Assembly: GCF_001646655.1 (NCBI RefSeq)
Contig: NZ_LPZN01000001.1
Span: 1-64,000 of the forward strand
Origin: Rhodococcus gordoniae
Lineage (GTDB): Bacteria; Actinomycetota; Actinomycetes; Mycobacteriales; Mycobacteriaceae
DNA: 64,000 bases
Direction: 5' to 3'
Shown: positions 63,342 through 64,000 of the stretch, piece by piece
Layout of the letters: the number at the start of each line of letters is the position of its first letter
Numbering within the stretch: position 1 is the stretch's first letter
Made by a program: the position numbers and the translations under genes
Notes under the pieces: generated by a model
Seen by the model: the letters and a program-made list of their open reading frames with translations, nothing else
Told to the model about the DNA's origin: nothing
Database searches by the model: none

Positions 63342-63368
63342 CACTGCATCCGAAATGGGAGCGATCAC

Positions 63369-64000
63369 ATGACCTCACCGCACCCGTCGACGCGCGACTG
63401 CCGTTCCTCCGGCAGTTCGGGTTCGGCCTCCAGCATGTCCTGATCATGTACACCGGATGCATCACCGTCCCGTTGGTCTTCGGCGCGGCCGTCGGACTCG
63501 ACCGCGACACCATCGCGATGCTCATCAGCGCCGACCTGCTGATCGCCGGTCTGATCACCATCGTCCAGAGCCTCGGTGTCGGCAAACTCGTCGGCGTCCG
63601 CCTGCCCATCGTCTGCGGTGCGACCTTCGCCGGCCTGACGCCGATGATCCTCATCGCGAAGGAATACGGCCTGCAGGCCGTCTACGGCTCCATGCTGATC
63701 GGCGGCATCATCGGTCTCGCCCTGGCCTGGCCGTTCGCCAGGATCATCCGGTTCTTCCCGCCGCTCGTCACCGGTGCCGTCCTCACCGTCGTCGGTATCT
63801 CGCTCATCGGCGTGGCAGGAGGACTGATCGTCGGCACCGACCCGTCGTCTCCCACCTTCGCCTCGCCCACCAACATCGCCCTGGCCGTGCTGGTCATCGT
63901 CGTCGCCGTCGGATTCCTGTGCCTCGGTCGCGGCATCTGGGCGCAGCTCGGGATGTTGATCGCCCTCGCGATCGGCACGGTCGTCGCGGTTCCGCTCGGC
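63369..64000 (+). pseudogene. NCS2 nucleobase (xanthine/uracil) permease, frameshifted at the 5' end
   Basis: ATG 63369 (GGGAG upstream) reads MTSPHPSTR and soon meets a stop. One base shift at the CCC near 63383-63385 gives MTSPHPVDARLPFLRQFGFG, with the family's conserved HPVD, and then an unbroken frame to the window edge: LQHVLIMYTGCITVPLVFGA, VGVRLPIVCGATFAGLTPMI and RIIRFFPPLVTGAVLTVVGI are classic NCS2 segments. No start codon exists in the long frame before an ATG inside the first span. So either a C was lost in the gene or in the sequence. Cut by the window end. Imports a purine base, fitting its shared operator with the allantoin operon. Confidence 0.82.

Overview
The window reads as chromosome from a high-GC actinobacterium, most likely Rhodococcus or a close mycolic-acid-containing relative. 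The genus is an inference. It rests on the strong G/C bias at third codon positions, frequent GTG and TTG starts, a WhiB protein, a ClgR-like regulator beside clpP genes, a lipase-maturation-factor protein, a Baeyer-Villiger-type flavoprotein, DUF2505 and CGNR proteins, and several apparently leaderless starts. No rRNA, tRNA, CRISPR array, prophage or intact insertion sequence was recognised.

Layout. (1) 1-256 is a fold-back: 1-55 is the exact inverted copy of 202-256, and the minus strand of 1-203 carries the missing N-terminus of the alpha/beta hydrolase that continues on the plus strand. (2) 0.9-4.4 kb holds a DJ-1/PfpI protein, a ferritin-like protein and small stress-type genes. (3) 4.5-13.1 kb is a recC-recB-recD operon. 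(4) 13-15.7 kb has a membrane protein, a lipase maturation factor and a lipoprotein. (5) 15.7-26.1 kb is a polyol/sugar-alcohol locus. A SorC/DeoR-type regulator and a four-gene ABC importer run leftward. A zinc alcohol dehydrogenase, a mannitol-type dehydrogenase, a PfkB kinase and a xylulokinase run rightward. Repeated operators lie between the two arms. (6) 26.1-37.6 kb holds a LysR/MFS pair, a TrkH/TrkA potassium uptake pair, a flavin monooxygenase, several small genes, a second MFS transporter and an acyl-CoA ligase. (7) 37.8-40.4 kb has an Arg-rich disordered membrane protein, two overlapping clpP genes and a convergent ClgR-like regulator. (8) 40.5-44.1 kb is a purine-catabolic operon (DUF6986 aldolase-like protein, allantoinase, allantoicase), followed by an antisense whiB. 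(9) 44.5-63.0 kb is an 18.5-kb aromatic catabolic island. (10) From 63.3 kb to the edge lies a nucleobase (NCS2) permease whose 5' end is frameshifted.

The island is the most interesting part. Its distal operon (48764 to 44533) encodes a recognisable 3-hydroxyanthranilate meta-cleavage route: 3-hydroxyanthranilate dioxygenase, ACMS decarboxylase, 2-aminomuconate semialdehyde dehydrogenase, a RidA-type 2-aminomuconate deaminase and an oxalocrotonate decarboxylase/hydratase. The proximal operon (61942 to 49091) encodes an upper pathway I cannot match to a described one. It has an isatin-hydrolase/kynurenine-formamidase-type cyclase, a benzoylformate-decarboxylase-type ThDP enzyme, a taurine/nitrate-type ABC importer with two different permeases, a thiolase plus DUF35 plus CoA-ligase triad, a racemase-family protein, an Ohr/OsmC protein, a quinone-oxidoreductase-like protein, and an aldehyde-dehydrogenase homologue that has lost its catalytic Cys, Glu and Asn. 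A LysR regulator is divergent at the head of the island. Its candidate box (TAT-N12-ATA type) recurs in front of the distal operon, which ties the two operons together.

The island sits between purine genes that share a different operator (CTGTATCC-N6-GTATAC at 63320-63341 and, inverted, at 40490-40511). This suggests that it was inserted into a formerly compact purine-degradation locus.
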